From Macrocystis pyrifera (lineage: Eukaryota > Sar > Phaeophyceae > Laminariales > Laminariaceae), in NCBI GenBank assembly GCA_031763025.1, contig JASSKH010000001.1:20189142-20253141 (forward strand): DNA of 64,000 nucleotides. The letters are read 5' to 3'. Positions within the stretch are counted from its first letter, which is position 1, and each line of letters opens with the position of its first letter. The translations under genes were made by a program, and so were the position numbers. A model generated the notes under the pieces. The model did no database searches and was not told the DNA's origin. It was given only the letters and a program-made list of their open reading frames with translations. Below are positions 1 to 11,360 of this stretch, in pieces.

Positions 1-2
1 CG

Positions 3-68
3 TTCGTGGTGTTCCTGACTCACGCGACCGCCGGCTCCGCGGTCATCTACGATGCGAAGATGTGCTAG
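3..68 (+). CDS. C-terminal end of an unidentified gene (partial)
   Basis: The open frame enters from the left edge and ends at a TAG at 66-68 after 21 codons. The visible peptide is FVVFLTHATAGSAVIYDAKM plus a final C. Nearly every codon ends in G or C, like the proven exons of the two other genes here and unlike the A/T-richer sequence just downstream. That supports a real coding end rather than a chance frame. Too little is visible to name a family. The gene converges with the Mpv17-family gene whose stop lies at 2201. The lack of upstream sequence is the main limit. Confidence 0.5.
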   Translation, partial: FVVFLTHATAGSAVIYDAKMC

Positions 69-2200
69 CTGAAAAGCTCTACCCCGCACCCCCGCATGCT
101 TCGGTCACATCTTCCTCATCTCTGTAATGTGTGTGGTATGAATACGTACGTAACCTGGGTACATGCGCAGCTTTTCTCCTTTCTCCTACATATTAATAGC
201 GGACAGCAAGCACAGCAACAAAAACAACGAAAGACACCCTCTCGAATCAAGTTTCTTTTTTCCTCGTAATTCTCAGTGATGTGCTTAACCCGGCGTGAAC
301 CATGTAACCTACCGGTTATTACCGCAAATCAGGATTTGATGTAACCTACCGGTAAATAACCGCGCTGGCCGGGGACGAAAACGTTCCATCCCCGGGGTGG
401 TAAACAACGTATGATGTTGGAAATATTGTTGTTTGAAAGCAGCTTGCTGTATGTAGGCTCTTCTGATGCTGTACACTTTACCAGCATCTTCGTTTGCGCT
501 ACTGCTGGTGTGACAACCGTGACCAGCGCAAGAAGGGCTGCACGGCCCTCGAGGCCCTCGGGTTCAACAGAGAGTGCTGGCCCCAGAGACCCCCAAGAGG
601 AAGAGGAAGATGCTGAAGAAGCCATGTGTTGTGTCTGCTGTGTGTGTGGAGTCCTCGGTGTGTGTGTGATGTTGTGTGTGTTGTGAAGGGGGCTCGAGGG
701 GGGGTGGTCCCCCAGTGAGGGGCCCCCTGGAACTGAAAAAATAACCGGGAATTTCCATGTAACCTACCGCGGAAAGTTGTAACCGGTGATAACCGATGCC
801 GGGTAATGCGCATCACTGGCATAAACCGTAGTATAAATCGTTGCGATCTGCACGTAATAAAAAAACAAACAGAAAGGAATGGTTGGCTGATTGCTGCGGT
901 ATCAGGGGGTTGGCATCTGGGATCGACGACCGCTTACTGACCCAGCTGCGCCGGGGGAAGCGTGCGAGAAACTGCCGAGCGAGCGGTCGACGCTCTAGAT
1001 CGGGCAGACAACAGGTCCCTTACTTTGCAATCGAATCTACCAGCTACGGTCGGAGCGAGATCCGACTGCTGTGCAGAACGTATACACGCGGCTGCTGTAT
1101 GTTCGCCAGATGGGATCTGGATGATCTGCGCATACTTGTACATGTTGGCGAGGTGGGGTCTACTCTACACATGTACGACCCTGGTACGTGTTATTAATGA
1201 TATGTATACCAATATGTATAATATTCTAAATTCGGGGAGACGAATTGGATATATAAATATATTTAATTCGGGGAGACGAAATAGCATATAGCATGCTATA
1301 AATTATGAGCCTGTCAACTGCGTTACAAATTGTGAAGCAGCACCACACATACATGAGCACGGCATTAATAGCAGCATTGCATGGGATGATAGGCCGGGTC
1401 GAAATCTGAATTTTCGTCGGGACTAGATAACACCAACAACAAAAAATAACCGACAACAATCCGGATATCAATGTATGCGAACTCGCTCATACGACACCTA
1501 TTGACAGCCAGGAGGGGTCCGTCGAAACAACGTGACATCACAAACAAATCACCGACCACACACTAAAAAAAAAAAACGCTGAAGGCAAGCGCGAACTCGC
1601 TCATACCACCACCATCCAACCATGAAAAATGGGACCCTTGGGAACGGTACGCCAAGACTTTCGTTGACGCTGCGTTACAGTCCGTAAACCGCCTGCAAAT
1701 TTAGGCACAACTTGAGACATGCCTCGTCAACCCATAAGAAACAGTCGGTGAACTCGCTCATACGACAGTCCAACTAAAAAAAAAAAAAGCAGCTCACCGG
1801 AGAACAGCACGTCAATGACAATCTGCCTCTTATTGGCGCTGCACTAGTCTGTAAACTACGCCCAAAATTATAAAATTATGATCGTCTCAAAAATGTTACG
1901 GGTACGCAAACCCACTAGGCTATCATAAGCAAAAAGTGCTCGTACTGTACTACCACCATGTCTTGCTTACCAGATGTACAGGTGCTACTGCTGTGTTTAT
2001 GAAACTTTCTCTCGTGGCTTCAGTAATTGAATACAGATTGGTCTTGTCCTTTCGCTCCGGGGGAACGAGTCGTGGAGCTACTACTACTATTAATAAAAGC
2101 CGATTTTCCTAAATGAGAATAGCCTTTCGTCGTGAGGGCCGTAGTCGACCGCACAACGCATACAGTAGTAAATATTAAAAGGAAAAGAAACGACAAAGGA
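69..2200. other. Intergenic region between two convergent genes
   Basis: No gene is seen. The stretch contains three direct copies of a TGTAACCTACCGG-type word (about 302, 339 and 757), a GT-rich patch at 625-690, two direct copies of AATTCGGGGAGACGAA near 1230 and 1265, and a degenerate tandem array at 1476-1900 listed separately. Open frames here are short and have no coding-like codon bias. Confidence 0.6.
1476..1900. repeat. Degenerate tandem array, unit about 110-160 bp
   Basis: The word GCGAACTCGCTCATAC (one copy GTGAACTCGCTCATAC) starts near 1478, 1590 and 1750. The units also share an A-run (12-13 A) and a segment reading roughly GCTGCGTTACAGTCCGTAAAC / GCTGCACTAGTCTGTAAAC split over the copies. 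The units have diverged and carry no open frame of note. Confidence 0.6.
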
Positions 2201-3503
2201 TCACGGCGTCGCTCTCGCTCCCATGAAGCGCTGTTCGTTCCTGCCGCGGCTAGCGTGTCGCTTATTTGGGGCCGCTTCTCGGATCACCTCCCCACGTTTC
2301 GGTGCCCCCCCCCTGTTCACATCTCGACCATACTCGGCAACGGGAGCACCCTTATGGCTAAAGTAGCTCAAAACAGACGTCCATACGATATCGCACACGT
2401 TGACGGATAGTACCCGGAACTCGAGGGGCAGGTACCGGAAGGTGGCGTACTGAAGAGGGCAGAAAGCCAAGGAGACCATCCACGACCCTCGCACGGCTGG
2501 CCAGAATTCTCTGTTGCAAGGTCGCCGAGACATTTCAGGGGAAACGGGGTCGGGTGGACATGATGCGGGTTACTGCAGCAGTGTCAGCTTGCGACGGCAG
2601 AAACCACTAATAAATACCAGTAGTGTTTGCGACTAACCCTATGAATAGCTTCAGCAAAACGGTTGACAGCCCATAGCGTAAATTATAATCGAGGTAACAC
2701 ACCCCTTACAAAGAATTTGACAACCGATTTTCTCCAAAAGAATGGGGACAGACACAGGGAAATTCTTTTTGCGCTGACCCTATGTGATTATCATTTTATT
2801 TCTTTCTCTTCCTTTCTCCGATTGATAAGCCTTACTGCTTATTGAAGGAGTCGTGTGACGTGGGTGGATGACGAGCCTGCTTTGCTTGTTTCGTAATGTC
2901 TGACGCCGAGGGGCCGGGCATAGTTGACGAACGCTGGACGGAGGCGGCAGACAGGGTAGCAAGGTATCAGGCGGACTAGCAGGGAGACCCTGGCTGTGCT
3001 ATTCGTACCATAAACTGCTGCCGCTACCTGGAGGATGCTTTGTGCGTTGGTTTGCGTTGGTTTGCCTGTTATTTTCCCTTGGTTATTATTAAATAGTATT
3101 TCTCTGTTGACGACGACTAGTGGTGTTTTCTCTTTTTTCTCTTTTTTTTCAGCTCGTTCTTTTCAAGTGTCTGCCAGATCCCCTGCGGGGGGGGCACGAT
3201 GGTTTGTTTCTTACCAGGTATATATTTTTTTCTTGTTTCTTTTTCTCTTTCGAATTTGTCTTTGTTCTTGTTTTTGGTTTTCTTTGTTTCGTTTCGTTTC
3301 TCTAGGTCATGGAATGTTTATGTCGTGCCTGTCGTACGCAGTATGATGACAGGGCATTGCATTGCATACGTGGCAACGTACTATCTCTGTGGCGTAGCTT
3401 TGTGACCACAGAACTCGTATCTCTCTATTATAGGATTGAAGAATCGGCACGGACACTGGTTGTGCTGGATGTCGACGGGTAGAAAGAACGGTTTAATGTG
3501 AAA

Positions 3504-3556
<53 letters not shown>

Positions 3557-6500
3557 CCAAATGGTGGCTTTCGATATATGCCGTGCAGATCATTCTGTAG
3601 ATCTCTCCTGAAAGTATCCCTTGGCGTTTGCACTCTTATCATACAATGTACAACTGACAAGTACCCGTTGTCGAAAAAAACCCGTATAGTCTCAGTGACA
3701 TTCGTTCCGTTCGAGGGGGGGTGTGATGACTTGCGTGCTACCTGATACGTGTTACGCGGTACCAACGTATCATTACATCATGCCGATAAATTTCCCAGGC
3801 GGGTGGACTCAACGTTGGGCTTTCCGTCAAGCATATTTCGAACATGGTGTCGAAGCTATTCAATAGGCCAAGTCGTTAGCCTTTTCCTTTATATGGCAGC
3901 AGTAATGCACTACACATGCACCTAAATCTGACAGGTGTTCTGTCTCCACTTTGTAGTCTCTTGCCCTCACAACGGGAGTGCAGTCCTTAAGGCCTAAAGG
4001 ACTTACCAGCCCTCGCAGAAACAGCGAAAGCCAAGAAGACCGATGGTGTATTCGTACTACTGCTGTACATAGAGACTATAACCGTGGCATTTGGAAACGG
4101 TTAAGCGTCAGTTCGAACCTCACTAAGGTGTCGTTTTATTCCTTTTCAGGGGGTATGGCGCGCGTCTATCGAATTCGCATGGTGGTTGCTGTACGGCAAC
4201 GGAAAACACACGTACCTGGTACAGCAGCAGGCACTGGTATTAAATATCATATCTCGCGTGAGAAAACAACATGCATGCGGTGGTGGTCCCTCTATAGGGA
4301 CGATTCAAGTAGTGCCGATTGCCCGCTATGCTATATACCTGGTATGATATACCGGTAGTGCCTATGAAATCGCGTGGCACAGATGGGACTATAACCAGTG
4401 TGGATGGAGTGTATAGTAGTGCCGGTTGCCCGCTATAGGACCGGTATTGTTGGCTGGCACATACTATTACTATTAATAGCCCTATACATAAAGAGGGACC
4501 GTTACTGCGTAGTCGATCAACGTCTAGAGTGCTGAAGCTAGTGCGCGACCAAAGGCGTCCCGGGGAACAGTAAGCAGGGATCAGGGAGGAGCAGGCTAGA
4601 GAGGAACCTCGGGCTCCAAGAGTGAAAAATTCGTTGAACGTGAAGTCTGAAAATACGTAGAAACACGTTGAACTAAAAAACTGCCGCTCACGCCGTTTAT
4701 TGCATACCTGGCACCTTTTTTTTTTTTTTTTTATCCATCACTTTTACTTCCCAGCCCACTCGTACGAGGTGTTACCCTCGACGCTCTTCTGGACAAGCCG
4801 TGGTCACAGGTGTCGTCCCTTCTCCCCCCCGGTACGTGCCTTTATTTTTTGTCGCGCATAGGGTCCAGCATTCCCACTGCTCGTCGATTTTCATCGAATG
4901 TAGCCAACTCACGCTTTCGCGCTTTCCGCTTATCAATTTGTTATGCAAGAAAAAGTCCCTATGAGCATGCACTCGGTGGGACTTGAACCCACGAAATTGA
5001 TCTTGACAGGCACGCGGACCACCTACCAAGCCACCGGGGACGCCGGCACATACTGGTACATAACAACTGTACTACTGTAACACAGCGAGTTTTCGGGCAT
5101 CTGTAGTAGTATTACGGATTCCGACCGCCGACCACATTTTCGGCGGGCATTATTGACAGTACGGCCAAACTGCAAAATGCAAACGTCGGCAGAGAAAGCA
5201 TGTCCTCTACCACTCTGCCCGGAAATACAAGAAACAAGAAACTTTTTATCGTTAATATGAATAACCAGACGGTCCTCACATTTTCGTCCAGAGTGATATG
5301 CAAACCCTCAATACCAACACTGTTCACGGGTCGGGTCAAACCTCGCGGGTCAGGCCGGGTCGGGCAAGGGTGACCCGACCCGCCCCATGAGAGTTTGAGT
5401 CCTCCTGACCTGACCCCGACCCGATCCGACCCGTGATATGTCAAGAACTCGATGACCCGACCCGCGGGCGGGGTCCTGACTCTTGAAAAGTCGTGCAGGT
5501 CAATACTACCAGGCACCACACCAGCCGCGCCAACCCCTTCACAGTCAAAAGTGCACCAACGTAACCAGGTATTTGTTACCAGGTATTTGTTACTTCCTTT
5601 TGGAAACAATATATGAACACTAGAAATTAGACTGGGAATCAGCGCTGACTCAGTCGACGAGAGTCGACGCGGGAAGAAAATTCCGGACTAACTCGCGATA
5701 AGTACAAAGTCATGCACACTCGCGGTTGTGGGGGGGGGGGGGCATACTACTAATACTTACTGATACATCTGAGCTACGAATAAGAGGGAACTGGAGGAAG
5801 CAGTGAACTATCATCGATGGGATGAAAACAACCTAAATCGACTATAGAGGTACACCTGGTAACTGATAACTGGTAACTGGTAACTGGTAACCGAAAGGAG
5901 ACACGGCCAAGCCACAAGCCACCCACGCGACGACGAGAAACATCTCTAGAGTGGGAACGTAACATCGATTTATTAATGTATTGACAGCATCACCTTCGTA
6001 ACGCGGGGACGATGTCTTGCCTAAGAGATCGATTCTCCATGATGCCCGTCGTGCAAAAAAAGGAGGCCACAAACATCGGATCGAAGACAAACGTGTCAAC
6101 GACTAGATGGCACACCGCCGGAAGGAAGCCACCCGAGTTGGTCGGAATAACGTGCTCCAACAGCCCGTACAGGGTGTGCAGAGCGGGACCAGTAACGAAC
6201 ACGCTGTCGACCCCTACTGCTAGCAGTCGCCGGGTATCCTGAGGAATCACAGAGGCGGGAGAGGGACGTGAAGCTATTGAAGTATACACCGGTACCTATA
6301 ATAAGCACCCGGTTATAGCTGGGGGGGGGGGGCAGTGTTGGAACGGCCCGAAGCCATTATATAGTACCTGGTACACAATTTTGAATAGCGCCTGGTATAA
6401 TGGAGTTCGGCGGCGTTGAGTACCTGGTACACAATTTTGAATAGCGCCTGGTATAATGGAGTTCGGCGGCGTTGAGCTACTCGTTCGTGATACTTGTAGA

Positions 6501-7422
6501 TTACTTAACAATTGGTGTTCCGTTTTCGTTCCTTTCGGCTTCATCATGACTGAACCATCCCGTGGGCCTGCAGGTCACCCGTGGTCCAAACCTAGGGCGG
6601 CATAACCGATCGATGCTAGTGTTCTCCCGTCCTAAAATACAGTATACCAGTAAACAAAAAATGACGTGCGTGCCAAGACATGAAGGCGTGTCCAAGCGCT
6701 TGGGCTCCCGGATCCATGGTACAAACCCTCGCACGCGGCTTGCACAGATGGGTTTCGACGAAATTTTCAACCTCACAACTGAGGTGTCTTCTTCTATTTA
6801 CGTAAATACATACCAGGTGCAGACATAAACAAACAGACTACAGGAGTTGTGGCTTCACAATACGTTGCTACACGTGCGTGAGGTCAAATTCTTATAGAAT
6901 CAGCACTCAAACCTGTAAAAACGGTCCCCCTCTTTTCTTCTCTTGGAATTCGAAGCATTGCGCGGCCGTGTCCCCCCCCAGAGCCAATGCCCCCGACGTT
7001 AGCGCCTTCGTCAACATCGGCGCCCGCCTCAGCCAGACCGCATAGAAGCCCCACAGCGCCGACATCCACACCCACGGCCCGAAGGCCGAGCACTTCGGGG
7101 GTACGGCACCATATTCCGCAGGGTTAGGGTTAGCATCGTCCATGACATGCGCGTTCACGTCCACCGCCCCCTGTTCACCACCGCCCTCGCCCTCCTTTTC
7201 GTCTCCTCGAGGCACCCCACTATCGGTTCCATTGTTCCCCCCTCCGTTCCCGCCACCTTCTCCCCACCCCCCCAACCCCTGGAGGGGCGATGCATGTACT
7301 AAGTGTACTGCAGATCGATAAGCACCGGCTACCCTCGCAGACAGGGATGTGGCACCTGCTCCCCACTCTCCGCTCGTCGCACCACGACTCTCTGTGGATT
7401 CGCTCTTCCCCGCCGATCTCAT
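2201..7422 (-). CDS. Mpv17/PMP22-family integral membrane protein, three exons
   Basis: Exons in transcript order are 6913-7422, 5994-6238 and 2201-2510 (stop TGA at 2201-2203). Together they make 1,065 coding bases, 354 aa, with all junctions GT-AG and in frame. The family domain starts near residue 120. The first hallmark reads FYAVWLRRAPMLTKALTSG followed by a GGDTAAQ turn. Exon 2 gives GPALHTLYGLLEHV and HLVVDTFVFDP. Exon 3 gives EFWPAVRGSW and the closing block YLPLEFRVLSVNVCDIVW, where W-P, R-V and W match the family C-terminus. Members are small four-helix proteins of mitochondrial inner or peroxisomal membranes. Unusual points are a Gly/Ser/Glu-rich N-terminal extension of about 115 residues and a basic tail of about 45 residues. 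The start is the first in-frame ATG after a stop; an upstream exon cannot be excluded. Organelle and substrate are unknown. Confidence 0.92.
2830..3085 (+). mobile_element. LINE 3'-end fragment (copy 1)
   Basis: This is a 5'-truncated copy sharing its sequence with 15290-15545 (+), 15828-16010 (-) and the 3' part of 16360-17560 (-). It contains the end of the LINE ORF, reading ADRVARYQAD then TAG, followed by a shared 3' UTR that begins GGGAGACCCTGGCTGTGCTA. The copies are clearly diverged. It lies in intron 2 of the Mpv17-family gene, antisense to it. Confidence 0.7.
3417..3510. repeat. Dispersed repeat, second copy at 51222-51310
   Basis: The two segments share TCTCTCTA, then GAAGAATC / CAAGAATC followed by GGCACGGACACTGG / AGGACGGACACTGG, and then GAAAGAACGGTTT / AAAAGAACGGTTT, with similar spacing over about 90 bp in the same orientation. 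Each copy is followed by a CAA-rich stretch. It may be part of a SINE or LINE tail; family unknown. Confidence 0.6.
3505..3556 (+). repeat. (CAA)n microsatellite
   Basis: About 17 uninterrupted CAA units lie inside intron 2 of the Mpv17-family gene, directly after the dispersed repeat above. Confidence 0.95.
4716..5042 (-). mobile_element. tRNA-derived SINE with poly(A) tail
   Basis: On the minus strand the element begins with a tRNA-like head. Its A-box-like TGGCTTGGTAGG is at 5022-5033 and its B-box GGGTTCAAGTCCCACC at 4975-4990, the usual spacing of an internal RNA polymerase III promoter. A body of about 250 bp follows and ends in a 17-base A-run (T-run on the plus strand, 4716-4732). 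Short direct repeats CC(T)GGCAC flank it at 4707-4715 and 5043-5049, as expected for a target-site duplication. The T-stem pairs, but the acceptor and anticodon stems do not, so it is not a working tRNA. It lies in sense orientation in intron 2 of the Mpv17-family gene. A LINE is needed to move such elements, and LINE relics are present nearby. Confidence 0.75.
5327..5482. repeat. GGGTC/GACCC-rich low-complexity patch
   Basis: The words GGGTC, CGGGTC and their complement GACCC recur around 20 times in about 150 bp on both strands, so the patch can fold on itself. A 165-codon minus-strand frame crosses it but is driven by the repeat and is not credible as a protein. Confidence 0.75.
6364..6475. 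repeat. Perfect 56-bp tandem duplication
   Basis: Two identical 56-bp units abut at 6364-6419 and 6420-6475. Each starts GTACCTGGTACAC and contains a second CCTGGTA word. The absence of differences implies a recent event. It lies in intron 1 of the Mpv17-family gene. Confidence 0.95.
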
Positions 7423-7942
7423 CGTGGGTCCGCTTTTCGAATCCCTGCGCAAATAATTCCATGCAGACAATGCAATTCATAGTGGAAAAGCCGTACCGAA
7501 AAACGAATATAAGTGGGAGTTCGGCAATTAGGGGATGGTGACTGAGGAAACAGGACTACCGGTACCAGGTTACTAGTTTGCGATACGGACGCGTGCTGTG
7601 ATAAGTGTGTGCAGCAGTACCATGATAGGTGTGTGCAGCAGCAACATTTTTGGCTCAAGTATTTATGAGTCTTAACAGTCGCCTTAATCCAATATCGTAT
7701 AATAGGAACACTAAAAATGTTTTTACAACAACAGTACTCGTGTGATACACATATATACCTACTATTACTACTATTACTACTATTAGCACTATTTTCATTA
7801 GGCTTTGGGATTGATCATCGGGTTTCACTTTCATTACAGTACCTTTTCTCCAAATCAGTTTTTGAGTGAGGTACTATTAATTAGAGTACAAATAATACAA
7901 ATATTACAAATAGTACAACTAGTACTAAGAGTACTATTATCA

Positions 7943-8041
7943 CGGGGGACCATAGTAAATAGGATCAAATATTGTTAGTAAAAATAGGCAAATATATAGT
8001 TTTTTATGTACACCATAGGTCCTATTAACTATGGAGCCCCG
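7943..8041 (-). mobile_element. MITE, copy 1 of 3
   Basis: This is a short non-autonomous DNA transposon of about 99 bp. Its terminal inverted repeats are CGGGGGACCATAGTAAATAG and, at the other end, the complement of CGGGGCTCCATAGTTAATAG. It is in the opposite orientation to copies 2 and 3, with the shared core AACTATATA...GCCTATTTTTACTAACA...ATATTTG on the minus strand. There is no coding capacity. The likely target duplication is TA (one side now CA). Confidence 0.85.
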
Positions 8042-8406
8042 TAATAGTAGTACTACAGCAGCAATATAAGAGCTCGTCAAGTGAGTATGATGAGTTCAGA
8101 AAATGTTACTACTGTCTACTACACTATACTACAGGTGTTGTAGACTCTACCCCTGCCGTACCACACGTATTTTGTACCAGTCTAAGTATTACACTGCCGT
8201 AAAATGCCACAGCAGTCGCTGACGGCAACTGACATTCCTCGTCGGCACGATCCAACACTACGCCACAACGACAGCAGGAGCAGGAGCAAAGCTTAGCTGT
8301 TAGGCCCACGAATAATAAATAATCCAATCAGAACCTCTCACACAACTGAAGCGGAGTAAGGGACCGACAGCCCTAAAACTTACCCGGTACAACCAACAAC
8401 ATAACA

Positions 8407-8476
8407 GATAGCAGACAGCAGACAGCAGATAGCAGACAGCAGATAGCAGATAGCAGATAGCAGATAGCAGATAGCC
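8407..8476 (+). repeat. AGATAGC/AGACAGC heptamer minisatellite
   Basis: Ten or so 7-bp units alternate between AGATAGC and AGACAGC without spacers. Confidence 0.95.
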
Positions 8477-10309
8477 TTTAGCAGATATTTAGCTACCGAC
8501 GCCGCCACGTGAAATAGCTACCGTCGTATTTCTAGTTCAGCAGTACGTTACATTGTGCTGGTTGAGCTGTCTACAAGCCGTGCTAAAGACACGATGGGAA
8601 CGTCGTTCAAGTTTCGTCACTGAGGCCGATTATTATAGGATCGGAAAACACAAAACTAAACAAAACAAAACAGGTTTCCCTTCATTGTACAGAAGCCCGT
8701 GAGCAGTGCCATCGGTAGTGATGGGTCATTTCTGTGCGCCACAGACAAAAAGCGTGCTTCGCGCATGCAGCACCCACCGCCGCAGGAGCCCTCGCCTACG
8801 GATCACGCTAAAACATTCAAGGGTGTATGCTCCTTTGCTCTATTAATAGGCGTCCTCGATGCCAAAAGTTAGGGTCGTAGATGGCCTGTGTCTGGAGGTC
8901 TCGCTTGGGACGTGAGAGTCTGACCCGTTTCTTTATCAACTTTTTTCTGATTCGGAAATGCCCTCCACCTATCTCTAGCAAACAGTTGATACATGAATGG
9001 ATTAGGCTACCACCCTCCAAGAGGGAACCTCCAACCACACTGTTTAGTGGAGCACATTTACACACCCTTTATGCGCTTAGGGTTAGAGGATGTTGTGTGA
9101 GGCGAGCACTTGGTGGCGGCGGCTAGTGCTGTGTAAAAAAACGTGTACTTGTTGCTGCCTCGGGCTGGTTTTGGAACTGACAAAAATAAATCAGAGCCGT
9201 GTGTGGGTTTCACCACCGAAAAGAAATCCTCTTCAATATTTTTTATCCCCTTTAATCCTCTTTTGTTTTCTGATTTCTGATACCATAATAGTCGACCTGG
9301 GTCGATAAATGCATGGCGAGTCGGGGTGTGGGGCCTGGGGCAGGGATATGCCGACCTTCCATGTTACGATGCCTGGTATATAATGGTACAGCAGTAGTAT
9401 GTAAGAAACATGTCAGGTTTGTTTCGTATAGAATCCGTTGTTTGTGGAGGAGGTGTTGAATTCGGGAATCGTGGGTCACACGACCTTAGGGGGTGTAAGC
9501 GAAGGTGTATCTGAAACACGTGCGCAAGAATAGCCCGGGGGGCTAGTCTCAGCAGCAGTAGCAACGCATCAGAAGCAGAGCATCGCATAGGGTAGAGATG
9601 CCCCGCTCGGAGAGGGAAGGGCCCTTAGGTGTATGAGTACAAGTAAGTGGAAGCCTGTTTTTTCATCCTCCGGCGGATTGGTGTAAGTGGAAGGCGGGTT
9701 AGCTCGATAGGAAGAAAACACCGTGAAGAATGCAGAGTGACGCACTTATCGCAGTCGCTTAAGGTATGAGGTATAGTATACTGACGGCAGGGTTTCAGCG
9801 TTTTGGAGTGTTTCATCATTTCGGGACAAACAATATTTCCAGAGTTTTTGAGCCAAAACAAACTGCTGTGGTGCTTGCAAAGATTCAGCCTAGACGTAGG
9901 AGCTATATACTGTCTTGCTTGTACCAGGTATGACAGTTATGACGACGGTATTTTGAATATCGCCTCACCTTAGCCCGTGCCTGGTAGATTTGAACGGTGC
10001 TCGTCTCATCAGCGGCGTGGGCATTCCTACTACTGTATCTACCTTGGGCTTTCAAACTACAAGTAGTGGCCCTTGTGAGCGCTTACAACGTACCAGTACA
10101 CCGTTGCGTGACTCCGTGTGTTTCTACCTTGCCATTCAAGTCGAATATTATACGAACTAGCGGTATGGCCACGGCTCCGTCCGTTGCGCTAGCTCTGCGT
10201 TGTCTATACTACGGTAGTAGTAGTTTGTAAGTACATACCTGGTACCAGGTAGTATTATCGTACTATTAAAAAGCTGTGATGTGCTAATCTGAAATAACCA
10301 TCGCGCGTG

Positions 10310-10575
10310 TGGTATCGACTCGGGGGATATCCGTGTCTGCCCTCGGGTTGTTGGAGTTGTACAAAGTGTTGAAGATTTGCTGATCTGGGGATGGGGGATT
10401 ATCATCCCGGGTGCGGCGGGATATCGACCATGATCCCCAGTCAAACCTGAACTCAGCCAGTGGGGTTGGGGTTTCCACACCTTGCGGGGCGGTATCGACC
10501 CGGGAGATGTCCCTTGTCGTCCCCGGGTTGTTGGAGTTGTACATGTGTGAAACAATTTCTGGGTCAGGGATGGGA
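10310..10575. repeat. Direct repeat, offset 180 bp
   Basis: Segments at about 10310-10395 and 10490-10575 share GTATCGACYCGGG and GGGTTGTTGGAGTTGTAC with matching spacing. The offset is exactly 60 codons. On the minus strand both copies stay in one frame and read YNSNNP...DI(P/S)RVDT, so this could be a relic of a repeated protein. The surrounding frame is short, and no family is recognised. Confidence 0.65.
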
Positions 10576-10857
10576 CTAGTGTTGGATATTCTACCGCAAT
10601 TTTCGATATATCGTTCCATAAATACATATATATATGTATCGAACCGAAAAAAGTTCGGTATTTCGATAATGGTTTCGATAATTCGATATGATAAAACGAT
10701 AAAAGGACGGACGCTTCTCAGGGGGGTAGGGGACACGGCAAGAAACAGCACTATACTCTGGTAGACGAGTATGATATCAGGTCAAGCGTATAACACCATA
10801 ACATTTTACTTAGTTAAGATATTCAGCACCAGGTGTATGTACGTGGTATGTTTGCGA

Positions 10858-11360
10858 CACTATTAATAGCTAGTGTACCGAATAAGAAAAGGAGCACTAA
10901 GAAAGGGAGGCTGAGATTAACAGGAAAATACAAAATTCGGGAGTCGTTTTGCTGGAATTAGTGGATAACACGCCCCCCTTCTCAAGTAAGAAATTCAGCC
11001 TGGGCCAGGTTTCTTGTTTCTTATTTTGTCTCCTGCCTATACCGTACGTTGATTCTGGTAAACTACTCCAGGTGTTCGTTGTATCTACCGGCACATATAT
11101 GTGTGTTTTGTTGTATACACGTATAATGCGATAAACAGCTGAGCTATATACCTACTGTAGTATATACATACGTAGTATTAATAGTAGGAGTACAGCAGTA
11201 CAGGATGCCTATTGAGAAAACGAGCAATAAGAATGGCAGCCTGAGATTAACAAGAAAAAATGTAATTCGGGATTCGTCACTATATACTGAAATGAGTGTA
11301 TAACGCACCCGTTCTCATTGAAAAAATCCATCCTGGGCCAGCTTTCCTGACTCTTACGAG
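10858..11360. repeat. Diverged tandem duplication, offset about 316-330 bp
   Basis: Both halves contain TATTAATAG, then CTGAGATTAAC(A)AG(G/A)AAAA, AATTCGGGA(G/T)TCGT, ACRCMCCC and CCTGGGCCAG in the same order. Indels between the anchors make the offset drift from 316 to 330. No coding signal. Confidence 0.75.

Noticed and set aside
3035-3405. Plus-strand hydrophobic frames (Phe/Leu-rich)
   Set aside because: Artefact of a T/C-rich tract after the LINE 3' end.
4949-5045. Functional tRNA gene
   Set aside because: The T-arm and promoter boxes are good, but the acceptor and anticodon stems do not pair and a poly(A) tail follows, so SINE is the better reading.
5112-5609. 165-codon minus-strand open frame
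   Set aside because: It crosses the GGGTC-rich patch, has Pro/Gly/Arg-biased composition from the repeat, and lies in an intron with no splice signals of its own.
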